In this document: piece by piece, positions 35,654 to 46,331 of the stretch
Layout: each line of letters starts with the position of its first letter
Position numbering within the stretch: position 1 is the stretch's first letter
Program-made: the position numbers and the translations under genes
The notes under the pieces: model-generated
Told to the model about the DNA's origin: nothing
Databases searched by the model: none
Seen by the model: only the letters and a program-made list of their open reading frames with translations
Assembly (NCBI GenBank): GCA_948567375.1
Contig: OX419756.1
Coordinates: 54,972,552 to 55,036,551, forward strand
Length of the DNA stretch: 64,000 bases
From: Lunularia cruciata
Taxonomy: Eukaryota; Streptophyta; Marchantiopsida; Lunulariales; Lunulariaceae
Direction of reading: 5' to 3'

Positions 35654-36102
35654 TGTGAGCCGGCCTATCGCTCACTTAGGATCAACCTCTGATGGCTATT
35701 ATGGTAGCGCACCATGGACTAAGAAGGCAAGGAACCCCAACTCCATCATACTCCTCCAAGGCTAACATTCCAAGACTCAAGGATTCCTTCACATGGGCTA
35801 TCCTTGGACTAAAGAAGAATCCAAAACAAAAAGGCTTGTGGGCCCAAGAGTTCTCAACTCTTTCCTCAAAGCCAAACACCTAGGAATAATACCAAGTCAA
35901 CACACTAAAATCCAAAATAGTGGTGCTCATCTTTTCTACTTCCTCTAAAGTAAGGTCTCCTCTATCTTAGCTATGACTAACTTTAGCTAACCATGACTAA
36001 TATAGAACCATCCTTTATCTCTATATAAATAATATCTCTTAAGTATTTGTAATACCAAGCTAAATATCACAATACCACACACATGCACAAATGGGTGTTA
36101 CA
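35654..36102 (-). mobile_element. F1 LTR shared by two internal regions, with internal deletion
   Basis: Both ends are intact (TGTGAGCC...GGTGTTACA on the plus strand). About 240 bp of the middle are missing compared with 51690-52382, with the join at a TCAAG microhomology (AAGACTCAAG|GATTCC). On its left lies the primer-binding site of internal region b, and on its right the 3' end of internal region c. It is thus the 5' LTR of one and the 3' LTR of the other. Confidence 0.88.
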
Positions 36103-36150
36103 TTTACTCCTGGACTAAGTTTTCACTTTGTCCTCAAAGTGAAGGTCTCT

Positions 36151-37206
36151 CTACCTTCTATGGTACATCTTCAACTTATCATGGTTAATCCTACTAAAGT
36201 GTCTTCTTCCCAACTCCTTGAGATCATAGGTGTAATTGCCCCACATCTTCTCCAGTATGAAAGGTCCAAAGTACTTAGGCAAAAACTTCTTTTGCACTCT
36301 CTTGAATCGAATGGAATCAAACAACATTACCCAATCACCTTCCTTGAAAGGCTTCACCTTCTTCTTGCATTGCCTCTTGTCATAGCTCTCCTTTTGTTTC
36401 CTTTGGGCTTGGTCTACTCGAATCATAGCAACTGCTCTTGCCTCTTCCAACTCCATGAGTTGTTCTTTCCTTGACTTCTTTGCATCACCTCCTTGTGCTT
36501 TCTTCAATCTCCTATGAATGCTTTGGAAGGTAGGAAGATCAAAGTGAATAGGTAAGGTAGACTCAATACCATATACCAATTGAAATGAAGAATATCCGGT
36601 GGAGGTCTTCATGGTTGTCCTATACTCCCACTAAACTGCATGAATCCTCTTGTCCCAATGATGTTTAGCCCTCTCCATTTCTACATCCATTGCTCTTTGA
36701 AGTAGACCATCTGCTCCTTGGTGAAAAAGAATATCCTCCACCATTGTGTAAGGTCTAGATCTTGTTGCAAGGGCCTTCCTCTCCCTAGCATGCATCCCTT
36801 CTGGATAGTTACTTCTTGTCACAAAATCTACAATCTCCTTGTACTCCATTGGAACCCCTTCAGTGACTGAGATTGTCATGAGCTCCTCATCTAGGAAGGA
36901 ATCATCCATTAGCTCATCTCCATCATGATCATAGGCTCTAGATAACAAATCAGCATTTGCATGTTTCTTTCCTAGCTTATCCTCAATGGTGTAGTCATAC
37001 TCAAACAATAGTATCATCCACCTTGCTAGTCTTCCTTCAACATTAGGCTTGTTGAAGATGTACTTCAAAGCCTTGTGATCCGTGACAATGGTGGCTTTCC
37101 CTCCAATCAAGTAGTGTCTAAACTTCTTGAGACCAAAGATCACTGCCAACCCTTCTCTCCGTGACAGAGTAGTTCTTCTTTGTTGAAACCATCTGCCTAC
37201 TAGCAT
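36151..37206 (-). pseudogene. F1-c RNase H joined to integrase C-terminal region
   Basis: RNase H (36631-37206) reads RREGLAVIFGLKKFRHYLIGG, TIVTDHKALKYIFNKPNVEGR, EYDYTIEDKLGKKHANADLLSR. It continues to GADGLLQRAMDVEMERAKHH and then directly to WDKRIHAV, a stop, and (36151-36612) STGYSSFQLVYGIESTLPIH, FKEGDWVMLFDS and KYFGPFILEKMW. The last motifs are the end of the integrase core and the GPF/Y region. The zinc-binding H-H-C-C region and the D-D-35-E core should lie between them but are absent, so about 200 residues have been deleted in frame. Confidence 0.83.
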
Positions 37207-37209
37207 AAG

Positions 37210-37788
37210 CTATTGATGATCATGCCCATCTTGGTCTAATTGACTAAGAGTGCATCCTATAGCTACATTAGAAGCATCAGTGTAGAGGATGAAAGGTTTA
37301 CTCCAATCAGGTTTAGCAAGAATTGGAGCTACAACAAGGGATTGCTTGAGCTCCTCAAAAGCTTTGAGAGCCTCCTTGTCCTCCAAAATCACCATGTAAT
37401 CTACATCCTTCTTCATGTAGATGGTCAATGCATAAGCCTTGTTGGAAAATGAGAAGATGAACCTCCTATAGTATCCAACCATCCCCAAGAATTGGCGTAA
37501 CTTTGTCAAGCTTGAAGGGAATGGAAGGTTTGAGATTTTCCTCACCTTCTTAGGATCAACTACTATTCCATCCTTGGAGATGATGTGCCCCAAAAGTAGA
37601 TCTTCTTCACATCCAAAAATGCACTTCTCTGGGTTGAGTGATGCATTTGCCTCATCCAAGCGTTGCAAGACCTTGATTAGGTGCTCAAAGTGCTTTGCCT
37701 TGCTCCCATAGACACAAAAGTCATCAATGAAGTCTCTCATAAATTTCCCAATGAAAGGTTTCTCATAAATACCTTGTTCATGAACCAT
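37210..37788 (-). pseudogene. F1-c reverse transcriptase, C-terminal part
   Basis: A 192-residue open segment contains the catalytic FIDDFCVYG, then the sequence KCIFGCEEDLLLGHIISKDG, VDPKKVRKISNLPFP and LRQFLGMVGYYRRF, and the start of RNase H with ILYTDASNVAIGCTL. This region makes cDNA from the element RNA. It is separated from the N-terminal RT part (in 37946-39646) by a short gap with a frameshift. The motif order and sequence are Ty3/gypsy type. Confidence 0.88.
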
Positions 37789-37945
37789 TGGAATGTGGCT
37801 GAAGCATTACAAACCCCAAAAGGCATGACCTTGAAAGCGTAAGTTCCCCAAGGTGTGGTGAATGTGGTGAGTTGTTGATGTTATGGTGCAATCTTGATTT
37901 GGTTATATCCACTATAACCATCTCCAAAACTGTACCTCTCATGAT

Positions 37946-39646
37946 CTACAACCTCTCAAAGATCTCATCAATGAATGGCAATGGGTAGTAGTTCTTCTTG
38001 GTAACAGCATTGAGTTTCTTGTAATCCACATATACCCGAAGCTTTCCATTCTTCTTCTTCACAATGACAATTGGAGACATCCATTTTGAATTCTCTACCT
38101 CAAAGATAAATCCAGCCTCCTTGAGCTTACCAATCTCCTCCTTCACAACCAAAGATATTGGTGGGCTCATGCGACGTTGTTTTTGGCGGATTGGTCTTGC
38201 ATGTGACTCCACCTCTATCTTGTACTCCTCCAAGGTGACTTCCTTCAAATCCTTGTAACTGAAAGCAAAAACATGAATGAACTTGCAGAAAATCTCCTCA
38301 AATCTCACCTTCTCCTCCTTGGTAACATTTGGGCCATACTTGAGGGTAGCTAACCTTCTCTCTACCTCCTCAAGTGTGAATGGTGATTTATTTGGGTCCT
38401 TCAAAACCTTAAGCTTAGGTGAAAAATCCATAGCACAGAAAGGATACACATCTGAATCAGATTCAGATTCATCCTCCTCCGTGGAAGTCTCCTCTTCCAT
38501 GCTTGTGTCCACACCTGAAGCTCCTTCTTCAGAATCTGATTCCCAATAATCAGAAGATGGTGTATCTGAATGTGAAGTGTTGGTGGTGTTAGTCACAAGA
38601 ACTGTGACTCTATGGTTCAATGGCCCAATCCTCAAGTACCCTTTGTGCCATCGATCAGTTGTGCATGCTGCTTTCAACCATGGCCTCCCAAGAAGTAAGT
38701 CATAGCTTGAATCCTTCAAGACTTGGAAAGTCATAACATTTTGAACTCCCATAACTGAAACTACCACTTTCTCCATCACCCCTATAGGTCGAACTTGTTG
38801 CTTGTTTGCCATGCTCACCACAAATGTTGAAGGTCTTGAGTGTATCATACCCAACTTCTTCATCAACCTTTCTGACATGGCATTTAGTAATGATCCTCTA
38901 TCAACCAATGCATCCTTGATGTTGTGACTATTCACTCTCACATCAATCTTGGAGGCATATTCACAAACCTCCCTTGGTGCTAGCTTGGCATCCACCACCC
39001 CCATTGATACTAGAGCTTTTGCCTTCTTCTTCCTCTTGCTCCTTGTAGAACTCAAACCACCTATAAGCTCCTTTCTCAAGGTAGGGTTCAAAGCAATCAA
39101 TTGGCCTATTGTGATGTTAGCCTTGTGACTACCAACATCCTCCAACACATTGTAGTTCCATTGTTGCTTTGAAATCAAGAAATGCTCCATCTTCTTCCTT
39201 GGAGTCTTTGTTGTCGATGGTGTTGAGATGCGAGTGCTCCTAGTAGACATAGGAGTATCCTTGCTTGGAGTAAATCCTTGAGAAGAGTGAACATCCTTTG
39301 CAAAACAAGCTCTCTTCTTCTCTTGTGCCAAAAGCTCCAAATTAAGACCCTTGGAGTTTGAGCACTCTCCCTTCTCATATTTGCTCTCAACCACATCTAT
39401 GGATGCTATCCCCTTACCTTTGTTTGGATTAGGAGCTACTTGGGTTTCACTACCTCCCTCTTTCCCTCTATTGGCTCCCTCATAACTCCTTCCTCCATGG
39501 TAAGTGGAATTTGGGCAATTCCTTTGGATATGGCCTCTTCCTCCACAACCAAAACAATTTCTATCGTTGAAATTGTTGGCTGGTTGGCCTCCTCTATATG
39601 GATAGTTTCCATAACTCCTAGGCCCTCTCCCATAGTTGCACCACAT
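37946..39646 (-). pseudogene. F1-c gag end, protease and RT N-terminus (566-residue open segment)
   Basis: The longest retroelement frame of the window. Residues 31-44 form a zinc knuckle (CFGCGGRGHIQRNC). The protease region spans about 230-340 with ALVDRGSLLNAM at 246-257 and LLLGRPWL at 317-324. An acidic linker follows at about 365-400 (EEGASGVDTSMEEETSTEE, ESESDSD), then RT motifs from about 495 (PPISLVVKEEIGKL, SPIVIVKKKNGKLRVYVDYKK, YPLPFIDEI). At the usual D-[S/T]-G position both F1 copies have D-R-G. The frame ends within RT at a frameshift. Upstream gag parts are in other frames. Confidence 0.85.
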
Positions 39647-40371
39647 TGATCTTGAGATCCGCTAGTTGTTCTATCATGGTTTGAAGTGGATCCTTTGGTG
39701 GAAGTGCAAGAATTGGAGCAACTACTACTTGTGGTGCAACCCTTGTCACCAAAGTATCAGAAGTTCCACCATACTTGTAGCCTTGAGGAGGATGCACAAC
39801 CTCCTTCACCACCAAATCACTCTCATCCTCTTCCAAACTCTACTCCATACGAATTGCGATTTTGATAGCTTCAACCTTGGAAGAAGGTTTCTCATATCTC
39901 ACCTCGCTTCTCATTTGTGGTGTCAACGCTCCCACAAAATTCTTGGTGAGCATGGCCCCTATGCCAATCATTGTAGTCTCCACATCATCCCCACCCTTCC
40001 TCAACACTGTGAGAAATCTGGACTCTAACTTTTCCACTCTTTCCACATAAACTCTCACTTTCTCTCCATCTCCTTGCTTGAGAAAGGTAACCTTACTCAT
40101 CAATCTCTCATAACTCTCATCAAGAAGAAAGTTCTCAATGAGTGTTGAAGTCAAAGTCTCCCAATTTCCTCTTCCTCACCTCTCCTCTCTTTCTCTTTTG
40201 GTATTCTGACTCATACCATGTAAGTGCTACATCCTCAAAGAAATGTGGTAATAATGAGGTCCACTCATTCTTCCTCCTCTCATTGTTTCCTATCCAAGCT
40301 CTCTTGAAGTCTCTCACAAAGGTCTCCACATCTTCTCCATCCTTGCCAAAGAAAACCGTAAGTTTCCCCAT
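39618..40371 (-). pseudogene. F1-c gag N-terminal and middle region (degraded)
   Basis: It starts at the ATG at 40369-40371 (MGKLTVFFGKDGEDVETFVRD). Segments 40135-40371 and 39840-40154 give the gag core (WYESEYQKR, LIENFLLDESYERLM, VYVERVEKLESRFLTVLRKGG). 39618-39836 gives EEDESDLVVKEVVHPPQGYK, leading to the zinc-knuckle segment at 39646. A frameshift at about 40150 and another at about 39840 separate the pieces. Gag would form the virus-like particle that packages the RNA. Confidence 0.8.
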
Positions 40372-40505
40372 CTTAACCCCTCACTATCTTTCTTTTCTCT
40401 CAATTCTTTTTCTTTTTCTCTTTTCTTTTCTCTCACTCTTTTACTAATGGAGTGCATATTAATCTTACTCTCATGGATAGTTTATCCATAAGTTGAAAGA
40501 TTATC

Positions 40506-41170
40506 TCCATCACTCATCTTGAGAATTAGTTGATGAAGGTGGTAGAATTTTTGTAGTTATACTAAGACTCTCTCCAAGATCCTTCACCAAAGTCTCCAAA
40601 AGTGATTTTACTCCACTACACTCATGTCCTTTTGGAAGTCCTTCCACTCCACAAACCTCACACAACTTCTTGGTCTTAGATCTTCGCCCTCCCAATCTTG
40701 GTGAAGAAGGTCCAACATGCAAACCCAATTCAAGTAAGCCTCTCCTTTCCCTCAATCTCTTGCTCTCAAAGGTCAATGGACATGAACTTGCCTTATGTCC
40801 CCTCTCTCCACATAGAAAGCACTTAGACTTACTCTTTCCTCCAAGTGGTGTAGGTTTTTGGATCCTCTCAATACTCTCTTCAAATTCTATTGTAAACTCT
40901 CATTCCTCAAATCCACCCCTACAATTGCCTCAAACCCATGGAGAACCTTGCATAATCTCAATTTCCACTCTTGATGACCCTCCATGTTCCCAAGATGAAT
41001 CTAAACACTCAAACATGCCTTTTGTTGCTCTCAAACTCCTCATGCATGAGATCTCCACTTTGTAGAATTGACCCTTCCTCACAATGTCACTCAAATCTCC
41101 AAACCCGTATATGAAAGTCCTCTGAAATTTTTCACACTTGATCACAACTCCAGAGCGTCCCTCCCTAAAA
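40506..41170 (-). pseudogene. F1-c extra gene upstream of gag, with CCHC knuckle and second Cys/His motif
   Basis: The reading shows KCEKFQRTFIYGFGDLSDIVR, then MRSLRATKGMFECLDSSWEH, two stops near 40925-40890, and IERIQKPTPLGGKSKSKCFL. The knuckle CFLCGERGHKASSC fits C-x2-C-x4-H-x4-C exactly. The sequence RLRERRGLLELGLHVGPSSP and a second motif, CEVCGVEGLPKGHEC (C-x2-C-x8-H-x-C), follow, and the frame ends near 40510. It precedes gag in the same direction. Ogre-type Tat elements are known to carry an extra gene in this position, but I see no sequence basis for equating them. Nucleic-acid binding is a reasonable inference. Confidence 0.65.
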
Positions 41171-41294
41171 AATTTCAGATATTTTCATTGAGCCATTTGG
41201 CCTAAACACCTTCTTATTCATCACACATATTTCAGATTTGGTCTGAAAACCACCCCCCTCACTTCAAAAACTCATAGCTCTTTGCGCAAGAACA

Positions 41295-41906
41295 AACTCC
41301 ATCATACTCCTCCAAGGCTAACACTCCAAGACTCAAGACATTGCTCACTAGAGAACTCAATGAGAGAGAGAGAGAGAGATAGTTGCAAATGAAAGGATGA
41401 TGAGTACCTCCTCACCCCTTGTTTATATACTTGTGAAATAGTTACGCACCAAAGTTACTAATTACCATAGTAACTCAAGTTACTAGACTAAAAGTCAAGT
41501 AAAGTCAAAAAGTAGAAAGGAATATCCATTCACATGGGCATATTCCCCTAAGCATGTGGTCTTATCTTGACCCAACCACTAAGTCAAGGATTCCTTCACA
41601 TGGCTATCCTTGGACTAAAGAAGAATCCAAAACAAAAAGGCTTGCGGGCCAAGAGTTCTCAACTCTTTCCTCAAAGCCAAACACCTAGGAATAATACCAA
41701 GTCAACACACTAAAATCCAAAATAGTGGTGCTCATCTTTTCTACTTCCTCTAAAGTAAGGTCCCCTCTTCTTAGATATGACTAAATTTAGCTAACCATGA
41801 CTAATATAGAACCATCCTTTATCTCTATATAAATAATATCTCTTAAATACTTGTAATACCAAGCTAAATATCACAATACCACACACATGCACAAATGGGT
41901 GTTATA
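41295..41906 (-). mobile_element. F1 5' LTR of internal region c, truncated at its internal end
   Basis: It matches 51690-52382 from AACTCCATCATACTCC to the end but lacks about the first 85 bp. The outer end reads GGTGTTATA instead of GGTGTTACA. It contains a GA-rich run (41363-41381). Confidence 0.85.
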
Positions 41907-44839
41907 GGCCAGCATGTGTATGTTTCTGACATGGCCATCCAACAATCACCAAATAAACATGCACATGTCTCTCTAGATCATGCTCCTAGGAAGGAAATTT
42001 TTGTTGGCAGGGCCTTCTGGTAACCCTTGACTGTTGACATTGGTAATAACTCAAGATATTGATCAGCCAAGTGTGCCACATGATGTAGAGAGACTTGCCT
42101 AACAGTCTCATGTCTCTCCACATACAAGTACATTTGTAGTCGTATACCTGCATGTAGGACTGCAACTAGACCGGTGCTAATCCCATCGAACAACTCCAAT
42201 AGACATACTCCCTCTACTAGATATTGCCAAGCAATGAGTGTGGTATCCAAAGGTGTCAAGGTAATCAACTCTGGAGGTTCATCCTCACATTGGTCTACTA
42301 GTGGTACAAAGGCTCCACTCCAAGCCTACTGCACCAACTGATTTGCATGTTGTTGCAATGACTCCTCAGAACTCCACAAAGGAACATCCAAGGTAGATAG
42401 AACCATCCCACTCATACTCCAAATCCAAGTGATCTTGTCTGGTATTGGAGTATCCTCTGCATGGGCGTTTCCCTCCAAAAAATCACCAGGCCAAGTAACT
42501 ACAACATTGAAAGGTGAAACTGATGTTGCCATGGTCTCGGACTATAGTGAGCCAAGACTAGCACTATTGAAACATATTGGTAAGCAACATACTCATCCCT
42601 CACCTGACTGCCAACCTAGTCTATAGGAGATTGTCTCCTCCCAATAGTCAATACTAAAACCCATGGGGTATAACACTGCCCCTCCAACTAGGAGATCATA
42701 TGACTCAACTATTGTCACAATAACCTGAGCTCTCACTAATGAGCTAGCAATTGAGTGACCATGCTAAACCTGGACAACAAGCTACCCACATGTGATGTAT
42801 TATGTCAAACCACCACCTAGAGATGTCTGGATCTGAAATGGACACCTCTACACATTGGTCTTTCATAACCCTAGACCAACAATTGCAGCTTTCTCCTAAC
42901 ATAAAGTGTTGCACACCAGAGTCTAATAAGACTCTTTGTGGTGTATAGATAAATCCACCTTTTGTTAACTTCTTTGATTATCCAATATGATAACACCAGG
43001 TGTGAACCATGCTCTCTCAAAGGCCGGTCTAGCTAGCAACTCCTCTAATCTAGCCATTGTTGCCTGCCATAAACCATTAGTCGCTAAGCGAATCCCATGC
43101 TCCTCAACCAAGTCAACTCCACTATCAACCACCTCTACTTTAGTAGTAGGAACCACATCATCCCTACTCTCACAAAGCGTTGTAGCCAATCTAAACACTC
43201 AGGCTGGGTCAACTCCCTATGTACATATATCACTGGCTGAAAATAAAGGATAGTGCATAATCAGTTGAGCCGCCTCCAACATAGTGCCAGACTCAATCTG
43301 TGTAGTAGTAGGTGGCTGACTAGTAGATAGTCCATCATGCACCCCATCATCACCTACCACACCTACACTAAGACGTCTAGGAGCCATGGATGACATCTGT
43401 AGAGCCTTAGAGAACGTGAAAGACTGAGGAAGTTTGACTTGTCTCCCAATCTCTCCTCTTTGTGGGTCCAACTCCACTTATGCTCCTCTAGGCTCTGGAG
43501 CACGTACTGCACTCCTAGTCATTGCTGCATATGCATCCACTTGTGTTGCTCCGCACATGAATTCCAAAGCATCTCTATCACCAACATATGGGGTGGAAGC
43601 CTCAACACCCAAATCTGATCTCCTTTGAGCAATGGTCATCCTAGCCAATCTTTGCTCCAACTGCTCAATTTGAGTAGCCATAGTTGTATCAAAAGTAAAG
43701 GCAAGTATTGCACCCCTACTAGGTGTAGATCCTCTACCACCACCTCTACCACCTCATCCTCCATGAATTGGAGCTCCTCTACTACCTGTCATAGCAGCCC
43801 TACCACTCCGTAACTCTGGATGAAGGTCAAAGCATTGATCACTAGAGCGACCATATTGGTAACAATGCTCACATTATCTATGTGTTGGTTGTGATGCACG
43901 AGAGGTATCAAGTCCGTTGACATGAGCATACTCTCCTCTGTGGTGAGGTCCACCACAAGTCCAACAAGCAACACCGCCACTCATTGATTGCTGCTGACTC
44001 AAAAATGAAGGTAAGGGTCTAGCTCCACTTGCTCTATATGATTTGGGCTGTCCACCCTGTCATCAAAAACCAACTGGGCATGGTGCACTCTATTGCACTC
44101 TAGAAGAATTCACTGTGGATGAGGTCTCCGTACCAAATCCAAATGTCATCACTCTCTCTTCCACCATGTTGAGTTCAATATGTGCAACCAAACCAAAGAC
44201 CATTGCCAAAGTAGGCAAAGTAGCCTGTAGCAACGTAGCATCACAAACTCTAGGTTGCAATTTCCTATCCAATATCCCATACCAAAATTGGACTGCCTGG
44301 GCCTCTGTAACTCCCTAAGTGAAACTGATCAGCCACCTCATGTGATTGTATGCCTTGCATAGGCTCTCTCTAGCCTTCCGCTGGAACTCCTGCAAGCTCC
44401 TCAACTTGTCCGTTTGCACTTCTTGGAAGTTCTGCCTAAAACACTCAAAACACTCCACAATGGGGTTAAACCCTAATACTACACCACCTCCTATAGCAGT
44501 ACCTCCACTTGTAGTAACACTATCTCTAGCTAGTGCACCTCCACTAGCTCCACCAATGCTACTTGAGCTAGAACTCGTGGGTACAGCCGATCTACCCTTG
44601 GCAACCAAGCCTAAAGTGATGGAAACATAGTTCAAAGACCAATATTGTCTCTATAACTCAATCTCCTCCAAGTGAGCTCTCGTGAACTCATGGTAGTCTT
44701 CCATTGGTGGACCTTCCAAGTGCTGAAATAATCCCTTCCATGCCATGAAAGGTGTGAACAAAGTCGGGTTCCGCATCTGCTACAAATCATACCAACTATC
44801 AAACTCCTAGATGAAGTCATCCAACTCAATGGTACTCAT
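41907..44839 (-). pseudogene. Element X gag and protease region (degraded)
   Basis: Gag starts at the ATG at 44837-44839 (MSTIELDDFI, a stop, EFDSWYDL). Further on it has GLFQHLEGPPMEDYHEFTRA and 44315-44635 (Gly/Ser-rich, then FNPIVECFECFRQNFQEVQT). Two zinc-knuckle remnants lie at about 43845-43985, CWTCGGPHHRGEY and CEHCYQYGRSSDQC, the second fitting C-x2-C-x4-H-x4-C with His replaced by Arg. A coiled segment is at 43478-43681 (MATQIEQLEQRLARM). A protease-like motif, QRVLLDSGVQHFMLG, lies near 42900-42950 with an intact D-S-G. The F1 array interrupts X after 41907. That this gag belongs with the X pol at 25258-30229 rests on strand, order and nesting. Confidence 0.65.
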
Positions 44840-45189
44840 TGTACCAGAGTAATAATGTCGTTGGGAAATAGCCCACACGTACCCTTGATATCTTTGGTGT
44901 GATAAACTTTCTTTTTCTCTTCTTCTTGTTGTAAGGAACTCAGATTTATGTCAATATGTCTCGGGTGTTGTTTTATGTTTCCTTGCCGCGGGAGATATTT
45001 GCTATATTATTGTGAAGCCCAAAATTAGTTTATGGTGTTATATGCTCAAGGATTCTTTTAATGTGGCTTGAGCCAAGAAATAACAATGTCGGGTTACATG
45101 AGCTCAGGTTTTGTTTTATGTTTTTGGAGTGAATAGTATTTTCCTTAGTGGGGGAGCAAAAAGAGTTTTTTTTTAGTTTGGAAATACTT
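44840..45189. other. Spacer between X gag and the satellite block
   Basis: A plus-strand T-rich stretch with repeated TTTTATGTTT phrases. No coding domain. From about 44860 it probably belongs to the repeat-rich insertion that carries the satellite. Confidence 0.35.
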
Positions 45190-46331
45190 CAGGAGGTTTA
45201 GAGGTATTTTGACAATGAAGAAATAGAGGAGAAGGACAGAACTAGAGGAGGATTTTCACAAGTCAGTAGGTTTGCTACAGGAGTTGCCAAGGTGAGAATC
45301 TCACGAAGGTGAGGACATGAGAGTGAAGAAAGATTTCTAGGAAAATGTTGTGAGAGAGGAGAAGGACAGAACTCAAGAAGGATTTTAGCAAGTCCGTAGG
45401 GTTTGCTGCATGAGTTGCCAAGGTGAGAATCTCACAAAGGTGAGGACATGAGAGTGAATAAAGATTTTTGGGAAAATGTTGTGAGAGAGGAGAAGGACAA
45501 AACTGGAGAATGGTTTTTTCAGGTCAGTAGGGTTTGCTGCAGAAGTTGCCAAGGTAAGAATCTCACAAAGGTGAGGACAGGAGAGTGAAGAAAGATTTAT
45601 GGGAAAATGTTGCGAGAGAGGAGAAGGACAGAATTGGAGAAGGATTTCCGCAGGTCAGTAGAGTTTGCTCCAAGAGTTGCCAAGGTGAGAATCTCACGAA
45701 GGTGAGGACAAGAGAGTGAAGAAAGATTTCTGGGAAAATGTTGTGAGAGAGGAGAAGGACAGAACTGGAGAAGGAATTTTGCAGGTTAGTGGGGTTTTGT
45801 TACGAGAGTTGCCAAGGTGAGAATCTCACAAAGGCGAGGACAGGAGAGTGAAGAAAGATTTTTGGGAAAATGTTGTGAGAGAGGAGAAGGACAGAACTGG
45901 AGAAGGACTTTTGCAAGTTAGTAGGGTTTGCTACAGGAGTTTCCAAGGTGAGAATCTCACAAAGGTGAGGAAACGAGAGTAAAGAAAGATTTTTGGGAAA
46001 ATGTTGTGAAAGAGGAGAAGGACAGAACTGGAGAATGGTTATTGCAAGTCAGTAGGGTTTGCTACATGAGTTGCCAAGGTGAGAATCTCACAAAGGTGAG
46101 GACATCAGAGTGAAGAAAGATTTATGGGAAAATGTTGTGAGAGAGGAGAAGGACAGAACAAGAGAAGGATTTTTGCAGGTCAATAGGGTTTGCTGCAAGA
46201 GTTGCCAAGGTGAGGACGGAAGAGTGAAGAAATATTTTTAGGAAATTGTTGTGAGAGAGGAGAAGGACAGAACAACAGAAGGATTTTTGCAGATAAGTAG
46301 GGTTTGTTGTAGGAGTTGCCAAGGTGAGAAT
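45190..46331. repeat. 131-bp tandem satellite, left block (about 8.5 units)
   Basis: GAGAAGGACAGAAC(T)GGAGAAGG recurs at about 45228, 45359, 45490, 45621, 45752, 45884, 46015, 46146 and 46260, mostly 131 bp apart. The last interval is 114 bp because GAGAATCTCACAAAG is missing. Units also share GTTGCCAAGGTGAGAATCTC and GGGAAAATGTTGTGAGAG. The block stops at the AGAAT that flanks the 46332-50090 element. Because 131 is not a multiple of three, open frames crossing the array are not genes. Confidence 0.93.

Larger units (their letters stand above)
36103..41294 (-). mobile_element. F1 gypsy element, internal region c (integrase core deleted)
   Basis: Minus-strand order is extra zinc-knuckle gene, gag, protease, RT, RNase H and integrase C-terminus. 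The 5' end (right) lacks the leader, the primer-binding site and the first part of the LTR, because GCGCAAGAAC joins directly to LTR text at 41295. The integrase zinc-binding and catalytic core are also missing. The copy is non-autonomous and lacks its own priming site. Confidence 0.88.

Noticed and set aside
45190-46331. CRISPR-like regular array
   Set aside because: Units repeat along their whole 131 bp with no unique spacers, and the setting is eukaryotic.
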